From CAZTII01 sp964613305 (lineage in GTDB: Bacteria; Bacillota_I; Bacilli_A; Erysipelotrichales; Erysipelotrichaceae): a stretch of DNA of 62,702 bases. The position numbers were made by a program, and so were the translations under genes. Position 1 is the first letter of the stretch, and the number at the start of each line of letters is the position of its first letter. Below, piece after piece: positions 8,738 through 17,134 of the stretch. The stretch lies in NCBI GenBank assembly GCA_964613305.1, contig CAZTII010000002.1, positions 1-62,702 of the forward strand, written 5' to 3'. A model generated the notes under the pieces. That model searched no databases. It was not told where the DNA came from and saw nothing but the letters and a program-made list of their open reading frames with translations.

Positions 8738-9614
8738 GGAGAAAACTTAGGTCAATCAGTTGTTCGACGTCAATCATTTCCTTTATCATTCCTTGTTCTA
8801 CCATGGCTTCAGCTAAATTTTTTACTCGTTCAATGTATTGCTTGTAGATATCATAAAACAATGTTATGTTGTTTAATGATTGTTCAATTGTTTTCTCATT
8901 GCTTGAAAACAATGATGAATTATCGATGATTGTTTGTGGATTGTTGTTTAAATCAATGGTTGCTTGTTTATGTGCTTTGATAAGTGATGAAATAGTTTTT
9001 CGATTATTTTTAATGTGATCTTTTGTTGTAATCATGACAGCATTGAGTGAATCGATTGAATCAATGGGGATAATTTTACCTAAACCATTGTTTACAGCTT
9101 CAGTTGGAAATGGTTCTCCACTATAATATGCATCAATACTTTTTGTAGCTAAGGCGTTATTCATATCAAAAAAATCTATCTTTATAAGTTCTACATCATG
9201 GTTTGGATCTAAGTTTGCTTGTTTTAATACTTCTAATAAATTAAAGTGATGAATTGTACCAAAGACATAACCAATTTTTTTTCCTTTTAAGTCTTGGATA
9301 TCATTGATTGTATGATTAACGACTAAAGAACTACATTTATTTGATAAGCCAGCTACAATAACAATCGGCTCATTGTTTGCTTTGGATAAAATAGCGGTGA
9401 CAATGGTTGAACCACACATGTCTAAATGATTGGCTAATAGTGCCGTTTTCATATCACCTGGATTAGTAAATGGAATAATATCGATTGTTTCTTTTATATA
9501 CTTGTGATAGAAGAAAGGTTGACTTGTTTGTGGTGTTTTCCATGTTCCAACGTTGATTGTGTTTGATTGGCAACTCGTTAATAGTAATAAGGCAATAAGT
9601 AGGATTTTTATCAT
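8727..9614 (-). CDS. ABC transporter substrate-binding lipoprotein, SsuA/NMT1-like
   Basis: A short lipoprotein signal (MIKILLIALLLLTSC, lipid Cys15) is followed by a type II binding fold of about 280 residues. Landmarks include the early loop NPGDMKTALLANHLDMCGST, the central GKKIGYVFGTIHHFNLLEVL, and a hinge strand DAYYSGEPFPTEAV, as in NMT1/SsuA/TauA-type receptors. It delivers a small ligand to the adjacent permease. Its start overlaps the stop of the radical SAM gene (ATGA), linking receptor and enzyme. The ligand is unknown; aromatic or heterocyclic vitamin precursors and sulfonates are the family's usual cargo. Confidence 0.8.
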   Translation of the reverse strand: MIKILLIALLLLTSCQSNTINVGTWKTPQTSQPFFYHKYIKETIDIIPFTNPGDMKTALLANHLDMCGSTIVTAILSKANNEPIVIVAGLSNKCSSLVVNHTINDIQDLKGKKIGYVFGTIHHFNLLEVLKQANLDPNHDVELIKIDFFDMNNALATKSIDAYYSGEPFPTEAVNNGLGKIIPIDSIDSLNAVMITTKDHIKNNRKTISSLIKAHKQATIDLNNNPQTIIDNSSLFSSNEKTIEQSLNNITLFYDIYKQYIERVKNLAEAMVEQGMIKEMIDVEQLIDLSFLHEQ

Positions 9615-10606
9615 GATTTTTTTTCTTGAAATACTTGATATCCAGTTTCTTTAAACCATTCTTTTGCTTTTTTAACATTGAAATCTTGCCAATCATGTTC
9701 TTTATTGTATGTCGTATCTCTAGGGTTTGATCCTATTTCTACTACAGTTACATTTGCGCCCCACTGCATTGCTAATTTTGAACATTGATGAACACATATA
9801 TCAGGAGCGTGATAATTAGCCGCAAGTCGTGTTACTGCGATGACGTGCGCTAATTTTCTCTCACTTATTTTTTCTAGGTCACCAAGTGGTGTTCCTTTTA
9901 CCGGGACTCGTTCCATGCATCCTGTTACTTTTGCACCATATCTCATCGCATTTAAAAAATTATCAGCAATTTCTTCGTTAGTATGTTCAATTCCTAACGG
10001 TTCAACTAAATTAACTAAGGTTAGATTTGATTGTTGTATAGCAGAAAGAGTATTTAATCGTTCTTGAATGGTGAATTTTGTATTAATGCCTTCTCTTAAT
10101 CGTAGTGAATGATAGATAAAGGAGATGGATGCTTCTTCCATTTTTTTTGCTTTTTCACCATTGAATTCACCGGCATTTAATCCTAATTCATAGTTTCCTT
10201 TTACTTCTTTTCTAATTCTTTTCACTAAATCAATAATCTTATCTAAACTATAAAATTCAGTTGTTCGAAAGACAATCCATCGTACTCCTTGTTGGGCGTA
10301 CGTTCTTACCTTTTCAATCACTTCATCGTCAGTTAATTCAAAGGGTTTTGTAACTATTCCCCATTGTTCACCTAATGAACAATAATCACAGTTCATTGGA
10401 CATGGTTTAAAATCGATACCGATGGCTGACCATATATAAGCTCTATTATCAGTAATAACACTTGCGACTTCTCTGGCTGCTTTTCCTAAATAATCGCAGT
10501 CACTACTATTGGTATCAATGTTTAAAAGTTTGATGATAAGTTCTCTATCAAATAAAACACCTTGTAAGGCTAATTGCTTTGCTTGATCAATCAGTTTTCT
10601 TGTCAT
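9611..10606 (-). CDS. Radical SAM enzyme of the BioB/HmdB-like superfamily, function unknown
   Basis: The 331-residue protein has the radical SAM cluster motif CPMNCDYC (Cys69, Cys73, Cys76; spacing CX3CX2C), which binds the 4Fe-4S cluster that cleaves S-adenosylmethionine. The barrel continues with VRWIVFRTTEFYSLD and GLNAGEFNGEKA, and the C-terminal part (GANVTVVEIGSNPRDTTYN) resembles the BATS region of biotin synthase, HydE and HmdB-like proteins. BioB's 2Fe-2S Cys/Arg ligands cannot be assigned with confidence. It sits between a PadR regulator (20-base overlap) and an SsuA-like receptor (4-base overlap). I infer an enzyme acting on, or making, the transporter's cargo; biotin synthase itself is unlikely since no bio genes are present. 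Confidence 0.75.
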   Translation of the reverse strand: MTRKLIDQAKQLALQGVLFDRELIIKLLNIDTNSSDCDYLGKAAREVASVITDNRAYIWSAIGIDFKPCPMNCDYCSLGEQWGIVTKPFELTDDEVIEKVRTYAQQGVRWIVFRTTEFYSLDKIIDLVKRIRKEVKGNYELGLNAGEFNGEKAKKMEEASISFIYHSLRLREGINTKFTIQERLNTLSAIQQSNLTLVNLVEPLGIEHTNEEIADNFLNAMRYGAKVTGCMERVPVKGTPLGDLEKISERKLAHVIAVTRLAANYHAPDICVHQCSKLAMQWGANVTVVEIGSNPRDTTYNKEHDWQDFNVKKAKEWFKETGYQVFQEKKS

Positions 10607-10997
10607 TATTTTTCTCCTGTAATACTTGTTGAATATCGTTAGAAATATTATTGACTAGTTGTTGGTAATCAATTAATGTCTCTTTCCATTTTTGTAAACA
10701 ATCCATTCCTTCTTGTGTTATGGAATATATTTTTTTGTTTGGACCATTGTCTTCAGTTGTCCATTTCCCTACAATCAATCCTTTTTCTTCTAATGTTTTT
10801 AATGTTCGATATACGCCAGTTTTGTCTATTTTTTCATTATTTAAGAGTTGTCGCATTTCTAATTGTTGTAAAATAGTGTATCCATATTGTTCTTTTTTAG
10901 CTAAAATACATAAAATCTGTGGTTGAATTAATTTATCTAAATTAAAACCTTTGCATGAACATTTGGTTGTTAGTTGATTAAATCTAATAGTAGACAT
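10587..10997 (-). CDS. PadR-family transcriptional regulator with Cys-rich N-terminus
   Basis: The 136-residue protein has the PadR winged helix: helices around ILCILAKKEQYGYTILQQLE, recognition region KTGVYRTLKTLEEKGLI and wing EDNGPNKKIYSITQEG. A coiled C-terminal helix for dimerisation follows. Unusually, the first 15 residues add a CSC motif (Cys13, Cys15), with another Cys at 30, so a metal or redox sensor is possible. GAGGTGATAG precedes the ATG. It leads the operon it probably controls: a GTTACC/GGTAAC dyad overlaps its promoter. Confidence 0.82.
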   Translation of the reverse strand: MSTIRFNQLTTKCSCKGFNLDKLIQPQILCILAKKEQYGYTILQQLEMRQLLNNEKIDKTGVYRTLKTLEEKGLIVGKWTTEDNGPNKKIYSITQEGMDCLQKWKETLIDYQQLVNNISNDIQQVLQEKNNDKKTD

Positions 10998-11016
10998 ACT
11001 CTATCACCTCATGAAT

Positions 11017-11045
11017 AGTATAATTTGTTACCTGTTATTTGTCAA
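11017..11045 (-). promoter_or_regulatory. Promoter of the padR-radical SAM-ABC operon
   Basis: On the minus strand TTGACA (11040-11045) and TATACT (11017-11022) are separated by exactly 17 bases, a near-consensus sigma-A promoter. The spacer contains one arm of the GGTAAC dyad. Confidence 0.75.
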
Positions 11046-11057
11046 TTTGTTGGTAAC
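11027..11057. promoter_or_regulatory. Putative PadR operator dyad
   Basis: GTTACC (11027-11032) and GGTAAC (11052-11057) form an inverted repeat with centres 25 bases apart. One arm lies inside the minus-strand promoter spacer; the other lies near the possible -35 of the rightward gene at 11106 (its TATAAT is at 11074-11079). Autoregulation by PadR is inferred. Confidence 0.5.
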
Positions 11058-11105
11058 CAATGATAATCAATGGTATAATACTTAAATGAATTATGGAGGA
11101 ATCGT

Positions 11106-11792
11106 ATGAATTGGACAATATTTGGGGCTATATTAGCGATAACATTAGGGGCTTATTTTGCGAGTGGTATTTATGTTCAAATGAAAGTAAAAAAAATGTC
11201 AGAATTGCTTTATAAAGATAATAATGGTGAGGCGTATTTAAAACATTTAAATGATGCGGCGTGTAAGATTATTTTTTCTAAACAATTGCGTACAATGATG
11301 AGTATTGATGCTTATATTGCGATTGGTGATGTAGAAACGGTGGAAAATGTTTTTGAACAATTAAAAGAGTTTCATCTTCAACCAGGTGATGAATTTCTAG
11401 TTTGTCAAAAGAAGATTGGTTTTTATATTGAAAAAGGCAATGATGAAAAAGCGGAAGAAGCGTATAGTCGCTTAGTTGAATTGTATGATGGTTTTAAAGA
11501 TAAAATGCATTATAAAAAAGCGAGAAAAGAAGTTGAATATTTAGTTGAAATTCATTTGCGTAAAAATGCGAGTTATTTGGATGAAATGCTTTCTTTATCA
11601 GAATCTACTAAAAACAAATTATTAAAAGGAATTTATTTATTTCGTGCAGCCAAATGTTATTTTTATAAAAACAACAATAAAAAAGTTAAAGAAACATTGT
11701 TGTTAGCAAAAGAATACTGTGTTGGAACGGCATATGAGAAAAAGATTGATGTGGCGTTAAGTGGCGATTTGAGTGTTTTAGCGAAAGGATAG
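11106..11792 (+). CDS. Membrane-anchored helical-repeat protein, unknown function
   Basis: Residues about 4-24 form one N-terminal membrane helix; the remaining 200 residues are charged and helical with TPR-like spacing (EKGNDEKAEEAYSRLVELY; GIYLFRAAKCYFYKNNNKK). I recognise no named family. It may be a scaffold protein facing the cytoplasm. A GGAGG site precedes the ATG and a TATAAT lies about 25 bases further upstream. It is followed by a MATE exporter gene after a weak terminator. Confidence 0.65.
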   Translation: MNWTIFGAILAITLGAYFASGIYVQMKVKKMSELLYKDNNGEAYLKHLNDAACKIIFSKQLRTMMSIDAYIAIGDVETVENVFEQLKEFHLQPGDEFLVCQKKIGFYIEKGNDEKAEEAYSRLVELYDGFKDKMHYKKARKEVEYLVEIHLRKNASYLDEMLSLSESTKNKLLKGIYLFRAAKCYFYKNNNKKVKETLLLAKEYCVGTAYEKKIDVALSGDLSVLAKG

Positions 11793-11808
11793 AAATTCTA
11801 TCTTTTTA
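11784..11808 (+). terminator. Weak terminator between the helical-repeat gene and the MATE gene
   Basis: A short stem (GATAG with CTATC, extended by an A/T-run pair with one bulge) is followed by TTTTT. It overlaps the stop codon of the upstream gene and may only partly stop transcription. Confidence 0.5.
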
Positions 11809-11841
11809 TTTATGTATTTTTATATAGAAGGAGGATGTGTT

Positions 11842-13185
11842 ATGGCGGTTAAATCGGATAAAATGGCAACGTGGCCAGTTGGTAAGTTGTTGCTTTCTAT
11901 GAGCATTCCGGCAATGTTTTCGATGATGATTCAGGCATTGTACAATATTGTAGATACGATGTATATTTCAAAGATTTCTGAGGATGCTTTATTTGCGGTT
12001 GGTATCGCTTTTCCTTTTCAAATGATAATTGTTTCTGTTTCTTTAGGTACGGCGATTGGTACTTCGGCGTTAATCGCTCGTAAATTAGGACAACAAAACA
12101 GACCAGGAGCATCTCTTACAGCAATGCATGGAGTTATTTTGGCAATCGGTCATAGTGCTCTTTTAGCAATCATTGGTCTATTATTTTCTAAGACATATTT
12201 AGCGATGTTTACAAAAGATACTCATTTAATTGCGATGGGGGTAGACTATTTATATGTGGTGATGACCATGGCTTTTGGTGTTGTTTTAGCTATCTTTTTT
12301 GAACGTATCTTACAGGCTGAAGGTAATATGATGATGCCGATGTTGGCACAACTATTGGGTGCGATTACTAATATTATTTTAGATCCAATCTTTATCTTTG
12401 GTTATGGCTTTATTCCAGCGCTGGGTGTTCGTGGTGCTGCCATTGCGACGGTGATTGGACAATTATTATCAATGGTATTTATTGGTTATATTGCTTTATT
12501 TGGTAAGCATGAAATTTCGTTTAAGTTAGAACAGTTTAAACTGGATACTGAATTGTTTAAGGAAATATATAAAATTGGTGTTCCGGTAGCTATTATGAAT
12601 GCGATGGGTTCTTTAGCGATGAGTGCATTGAATAGTGTATTAGTGTTGTTTAATACGTCGTATGTTGCGGCTTTAAGCATTTATTTTAAACTTCAATCGT
12701 TTATCTATATGCCTGTATTTGGTATGAATCAAGGATCATTGCCTATTTTATCGTATAACTTTGGTGCTCAAAATAAAAAACAATTTGTTGCGACACTTCG
12801 ATTATATATTATGATTGCGGTGAGCTTAATGGTGATTGGAACTGTTTGTTTTAATGGTTTTACAACGAAATTAGTAATGATTTTTAATCCTTCTGATCAT
12901 TTATTGATGATTACTTCAAAAGCGTTAAAAGTAGCTTCGTTGGCTTTCCCTTTTGCGGCTTTTGCGATTGCGATGACGACAGTATTTCAATCACTTGGAA
13001 AGAGTAAACATAGTATGATTATGTCAATATTAAGACAAATGGTGTTTCTTGTTCCTTTAGTGTTTCTTATTGGTAAAACTATTTCTTCGGAAGCTATTTG
13101 GTGGGCTTTTCCATTAGCTGAGTTATTAGTGGTATTGATTTATATTCCTATTGGACTACGATTGATTCATAAAGCATTTGAATAG
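11842..13185 (+). CDS. MATE family efflux transporter
   Basis: The 447-residue protein has about 12 helices in two homologous halves, beginning with the N-terminal MATE hallmark PVGKLLLSMSIPAMFSMMIQ followed by ALYNIVDTMYISKI. The second half repeats the pattern (IGVPVAIMNAMGSLAMSALN). MATE proteins export cationic or drug-like compounds with Na+ or H+ antiport. The start at 11842 has AGAAGGAGG seven bases upstream; an upstream in-frame ATG at 11812 lacks a site. Confidence 0.9.
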   Translation: MAVKSDKMATWPVGKLLLSMSIPAMFSMMIQALYNIVDTMYISKISEDALFAVGIAFPFQMIIVSVSLGTAIGTSALIARKLGQQNRPGASLTAMHGVILAIGHSALLAIIGLLFSKTYLAMFTKDTHLIAMGVDYLYVVMTMAFGVVLAIFFERILQAEGNMMMPMLAQLLGAITNIILDPIFIFGYGFIPALGVRGAAIATVIGQLLSMVFIGYIALFGKHEISFKLEQFKLDTELFKEIYKIGVPVAIMNAMGSLAMSALNSVLVLFNTSYVAALSIYFKLQSFIYMPVFGMNQGSLPILSYNFGAQNKKQFVATLRLYIMIAVSLMVIGTVCFNGFTTKLVMIFNPSDHLLMITSKALKVASLAFPFAAFAIAMTTVFQSLGKSKHSMIMSILRQMVFLVPLVFLIGKTISSEAIWWAFPLAELLVVLIYIPIGLRLIHKAFE

Positions 13186-13229
13186 CTTATCATATAATGA
13201 TAATATAGTTTTATATGAAAGGTGTGACA

Positions 13230-14849
13230 ATGATGAAAAACAAAGTATTTGTTATTGGTCATAAAAACGCAGATACAGACTCTATTTGTTCGGCAATTGC
13301 CTATGCTTATTTAAAACAACAAATTGGAGTGGATGCGATAGCCTCGAGAATTTCACAATGCAATAGTGAGACAAAATATGTATTAGATACTTTTGGTTTT
13401 GAAGAACCATTGTATATTCATTCAGCAAAGTGTACATTACGGGATATTTCAATCGATGATGCTTATTTAGTAAATAAAGATTTTACGATGAAAGAAGCAT
13501 TGGATTGCATTGTTAAACGTAAAAATAAAGGTGTGTTTGTTGTCGATGAATACAATCGTTTAGAAGGGATTGTTTCCATTTCGGATTTAACGAGTTTATG
13601 GACGATGGATGAAATTAATTTAACGATGTTGATGAGTAAAGTTAAATTAAATAATATTATTAAAACATTGGATGCGGAATGTATTTATTGTATTGATGAT
13701 TTCAAAACAAATGGTAAAGTTCATTTAATGATGTCACTAGCGAATAATAGTAAGATTGATGCGACAAGCATTGTGATTGTAGGAAATAGTCCAGAAGTAC
13801 AACGATATGTGATTGATTGTGGCGTATCGATGATTATTATTTGTGGAGAAAATTGGATTGATAATGTAACGTTAGAAAAAGCGAAAGAAAAAAATGTTGT
13901 GATATTGCATACACCACTTAGCGCTTTAGCGTGTAGTCAATTAGTATATCAATCCTCATCGATTGAAGAAATTATGAGTGATGAGGTGTTGTGTTTTTTA
14001 CAAAGTGAAACGATGGATGAAATTAGTAATCGTATAGCGAAAACACGATATCGCTCTTATCCGGTTTTAAATGATAATAATGAAGTTGTTGGAGCGATGT
14101 CGCGTTTCCATTTATTTAATTACCCTAAGAAACAATTTATTTTAGTGGATCATAATGAAGCTCATCAAAGCATTAATGATTTAGAACATGGTGAAGTCAT
14201 TGAAATTGTTGATCATCATCGCTTAGGTGGTATTGAGACTGTTCATCCAATTAGTATTACGTGTAAAAGTGTAGGCTGTACATGTACTATCATTGGTCAA
14301 TTGTTTGACTTACATCAAATTGAAATACCGCAAAACATTGCGGGAATTATGTTGGCAGCGATTGTAAGTGATACATTAAATTGTAAATCACCAACAACGA
14401 CATCTGAAGATATTGCGATGGCTGATCGATTATCTGAGATTGCTCAGATTAGTCGTCAACAACTACATAGTGATATGGTGGGGAATACGGATTCCATTGT
14501 GAATAAATCGTATGTGGATTTATTGTATGAGGATTTTAAAGAGTTTAGAATAAATGGTTCTAGAATTGCGGTGGGACAAGTTGCATGTCGCAGTAAAGAT
14601 GATTTCTATCAAATTGAAGAAGGGTTTTTACCTTATTTAGAAGAAGTTGCGCATACTCAACATTATGATCTCATTGTCATGATGTTTACTGATCCGCGAG
14701 GTTCTGGTTCTCAATTTATGTATACTGGTAAAAAGAGTTGGGTGATTAAGGAAGGATTTAAAGATGTGTTAGTGAATAATTTTGGACCTTCCATTATTTC
14801 TAGAAAAAAACAAGTATTACCAATGTTAATCAATTTGTTCAATAAATAA
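13230..14849 (+). CDS. ppaC: Manganese-dependent inorganic pyrophosphatase with CBS-DRTGG regulatory insert
   Basis: The 539-residue cytoplasmic enzyme is a family II pyrophosphatase: DHH motifs GHKNADTDSICSAIAYA at the start and VDHH near 326, with SDTLNCKSPTTT and a DHHA2 C-terminal domain (KSWVIKEG). Between the first motif and the rest are a CBS motif, a DRTGG-like segment and a second CBS motif (residues about 70-300), the arrangement of nucleotide-regulated CBS-PPases. It pulls biosynthesis forward by hydrolysing PPi. An AAAGGTG site favours ATG 13230 (or 13233) over an upstream ATG at 13215. Two terminator hairpins and then a group II intron follow. Confidence 0.93.
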   Translation: MMKNKVFVIGHKNADTDSICSAIAYAYLKQQIGVDAIASRISQCNSETKYVLDTFGFEEPLYIHSAKCTLRDISIDDAYLVNKDFTMKEALDCIVKRKNKGVFVVDEYNRLEGIVSISDLTSLWTMDEINLTMLMSKVKLNNIIKTLDAECIYCIDDFKTNGKVHLMMSLANNSKIDATSIVIVGNSPEVQRYVIDCGVSMIIICGENWIDNVTLEKAKEKNVVILHTPLSALACSQLVYQSSSIEEIMSDEVLCFLQSETMDEISNRIAKTRYRSYPVLNDNNEVVGAMSRFHLFNYPKKQFILVDHNEAHQSINDLEHGEVIEIVDHHRLGGIETVHPISITCKSVGCTCTIIGQLFDLHQIEIPQNIAGIMLAAIVSDTLNCKSPTTTSEDIAMADRLSEIAQISRQQLHSDMVGNTDSIVNKSYVDLLYEDFKEFRINGSRIAVGQVACRSKDDFYQIEEGFLPYLEEVAHTQHYDLIVMMFTDPRGSGSQFMYTGKKSWVIKEGFKDVLVNNFGPSIISRKKQVLPMLINLFNK

Positions 14850-14884
14850 CATTTTTGTATAATTTATATAAAAATGTTTTTTTT
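14848..14884 (+). terminator. Terminator of ppaC
   Basis: A stem of about 14 bp (AACATTTTTGTATA with its G.U-tolerant complement) with an ATTT loop ends in a long T-run, starting in the ppaC stop codon. Confidence 0.8.
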
Positions 14885-14889
14885 ATCAT

Positions 14890-14928
14890 AAAATAATCGT
14901 TTGTTATGTTAATAAATGATTATTTTTT
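14890..14928 (+). terminator. Second terminator-like hairpin upstream of the intron
   Basis: A 17-bp stem (14890-14906 with 14910-14926, only two G.U pairs) with a 3-base loop and a short T tail. A third, weak AATATT hairpin with seven Ts follows at 14943-14962, immediately before the intron. Such hairpins are the usual targets of group IIC introns. Confidence 0.6.
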
Positions 14929-14966
14929 AATATTGCATTTTAAATATTACAAATATTTTTTTGTTT

Positions 14967-17038
14967 GTGGGGCATGTCTGCAAGCTGATGAATTGAAAGA
15001 AATTCTACCACCTTGCCGAAGAGGAAGGTAAGCTGTAAGCAAGGGCCATATCGGTGACGAGTTGTCGAGAGGAAGCTGATGGCGGTTAGTGGAGCGAAGC
15101 GCAAGCGAACTGATGATGGTAGGTAATGAGGATAACCCTGCAAAAAGTGGGAACGTCCAATTTTCGGCTCAAAGCATTAAATATTAGGACAGTCGTTTTA
15201 CTAACAAGCGAACAGACTTAACCCTAGAAATAGTGTACCTGACGCTGTATAGTCATAATCAAGGGAGACCAAGTACGTGATGAAAGGTGCAGTATTCAGA
15301 TGAGGTCATAGTAGTGAATAACTCTGAACCTGTGAAAGCTAGTGATAGACTGGAGGACAAAATTCAGAGGATATTGTTCCTAGTAACAATAGAGCTTATC
15401 AATCAAAAGTTGATAAGTTATGCGAAGGACTGAAAAGATACAAAGTTATTCGGATGAAAACAAAGAAACAGAGCGAAGACTCTTGAGAGACGATTGAAAT
15501 ATCGGAAAGTCCCTAAAGAACAGCATAAGATAACTTGCGAACTTTTTGACGTGGTAAATTGAAGTAGCACAACTGAGTAAAGATATATTGCGTAAAGCTA
15601 GAGAAGTCAAACGAATTGTGTGAAGAACAAATAGCGAAGTTGAAGTGTTTTAGAAAGAGTAAGTAGAATTGGAGGTGTGAGATGAAGAAATATTACAGCC
15701 TAATTGATAAAATCTATCAAAGAGAAAATATTAGATTAGCTTTCCGAAAAGTCAGGAGGAATGGAGGAAGTCCAGGAATCGATGGAGAGACCATAAGTGA
15801 CTTTGAAGAAAAGCTAGATGACAATATAGAACTTCTGCATAACGAACTGAAAACCAACAAGTACAAGTCAAGTCCTGTTAAAAGAAAAGAGATTCACAAA
15901 CCCGATGGTGGAGTGAGATTCTTAGGAATTCCAACAGTAAAAGATAGAGTTGTACAACAAGCAGCTGTCAATATATTAGAACCATTGTTTGACCCTGATT
16001 TTCATCCCTCAAGTTATGGATATCGCCCAGGAAGGTCAGCAGCACAAGCGGTAGCAAAAGCTGAACGCTTTATGAATAAATGGGGATTAACTGAAGTCGT
16101 AGATATGGACTTAAGTAAATGTTTTGACACGCTCGACCATGAGATAATACTGGATACAATCGCTGAGAAAATAAGTGATGGGAAAGTTCTTGGACTAATA
16201 CGAGAGATGTTAACATCTGGAGTTATGATAGATGGAGAAGTTGAGGAAACCTTAGTTGGTTCAACTCAGGGTGGGGTGATATCGCCACTAATCAGCAACA
16301 TTTATCTAAATAAATTTGACCAAGAAATGAAATCACGGAGTATAAGGATTGTGCGTTATGCTGATGATATTTTAATTTTCGCTAGAAGCAAGAGAGAAGC
16401 AGGAAATTATAAAGATATTGCGACGAAGATACTAGAAGAATTGAAACTAAAGGTTAATCTAGAGAAAACAACATTAACTAATAACCTGAAGGGAGTAAAC
16501 TTTCTAGGCTTTACCATATTTGAAGAGCATATTGCGGTTCAGAAGAAAAGGTTGAAGCGTTTCAAAGATAAAATACGAGAGCTAACTGTAAGAAACAATT
16601 ATCAACCGTTGGAACAAACAGTAACTAAATTAAATCGAGTGCTGAGAGGATGGATAAACTATTTTAAAATAGCCCATATCAAAAGTCATGTTAAGTCACT
16701 AATGAGTTGGATAAGAAGAAGACTGCGGATGATACAGATGAAACAATGGAAAACATGGAGGAAGATGCATAGATTAATGCGTCAAAGGGGTATAGAACCA
16801 ACAGTTAAAATGGCAGTAACAAAATGGAAGAATTCAAAAGTGAAAATCATCCATAAATTACTACCAAACGCCTTCTTTCATGAAGAACTAAAATTATTTG
16901 ACATGTATAAAACAGAAGTTGGGGTTCTGCACTTATATTATGAGTGATAAGTATTTTATGAGCCGTATACGGGAAACGTACGTACGGTTCTGTGAGAGCG
17001 AAAATCACAGATTAATTATCTGTGATTCAGCTACTCGG
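14967..17038 (+). mobile_element. Group II intron with encoded reverse transcriptase
   Basis: About 2.07 kb. The 5' part (about 14967-15680) is structured, G+C-richer, non-coding sequence starting GTGGGGCATG, fitting a GUGNG-type 5' splice end. The IEP gene occupies the domain IV position. Domain V is clear at 16960-16992: GAGCCGTATACGGGAAACGT followed by ACGTACGGTTCTG, an 8-bp lower stem with a GGAAA-type cap. Domain VI follows as the hairpin ATCACAGA/TCTGTGAT (17004-17028) and the intron ends near CTACTCG. Exact ends are within a few bases. Location just after tandem terminator hairpins favours the IIC mode of insertion, but the class is not proven. Confidence 0.85.
15682..16947 (+). CDS. 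ltrA: Group II intron-encoded reverse transcriptase/maturase
   Basis: The 421-residue protein has RT blocks from NGGSPGIDGETI to PSSYGYRPGRSAAQAV, DMDLSKCFDTLDH, STQGGVISPLISNIYLN and the catalytic RYADDILIFA (YADD intact), then the maturase/thumb region RVLRGWINYFKIAHIKSHV. There is no HNH endonuclease domain after the maturase region, so mobility would be endonuclease-independent. The start follows GGAGGTGTGAG. It binds the unspliced RNA to aid splicing and copies the intron into DNA. No frameshift or lost motif was seen, so the element may still be active. Confidence 0.93.
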   Translation: MKKYYSLIDKIYQRENIRLAFRKVRRNGGSPGIDGETISDFEEKLDDNIELLHNELKTNKYKSSPVKRKEIHKPDGGVRFLGIPTVKDRVVQQAAVNILEPLFDPDFHPSSYGYRPGRSAAQAVAKAERFMNKWGLTEVVDMDLSKCFDTLDHEIILDTIAEKISDGKVLGLIREMLTSGVMIDGEVEETLVGSTQGGVISPLISNIYLNKFDQEMKSRSIRIVRYADDILIFARSKREAGNYKDIATKILEELKLKVNLEKTTLTNNLKGVNFLGFTIFEEHIAVQKKRLKRFKDKIRELTVRNNYQPLEQTVTKLNRVLRGWINYFKIAHIKSHVKSLMSWIRRRLRMIQMKQWKTWRKMHRLMRQRGIEPTVKMAVTKWKNSKVKIIHKLLPNAFFHEELKLFDMYKTEVGVLHLYYE

Positions 17039-17082
17039 TTTTAAAAATAAATTTTTAAAATTTTTTGGAAAGTGACGTATTT

Positions 17083-17113
17083 TTGTCATATTATGTACTA
17101 AATAGTTTATAAT
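17083..17113 (+). promoter_or_regulatory. Putative dacF promoter
   Basis: TTGTCA (17083-17088) and TATAAT (17108-17113) with a 19-base spacer lie just downstream of the intron. The -35 lies in a TGAC...GTCA dyad (17073-17088). Confidence 0.5.
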
Positions 17114-17134
17114 ATAGCAAGATAGGGTGATTGA

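Noticed and set aside
9611..10606. Calling the radical SAM gene bioB
   Set aside because: No other biotin genes are near, the operon partners differ, and BioB's 2Fe-2S ligands could not be confirmed.
15682..16947. Reverse transcriptase as a retron, DGR or defence RT
   Set aside because: A clear group II domain V follows and structured intron RNA precedes it.
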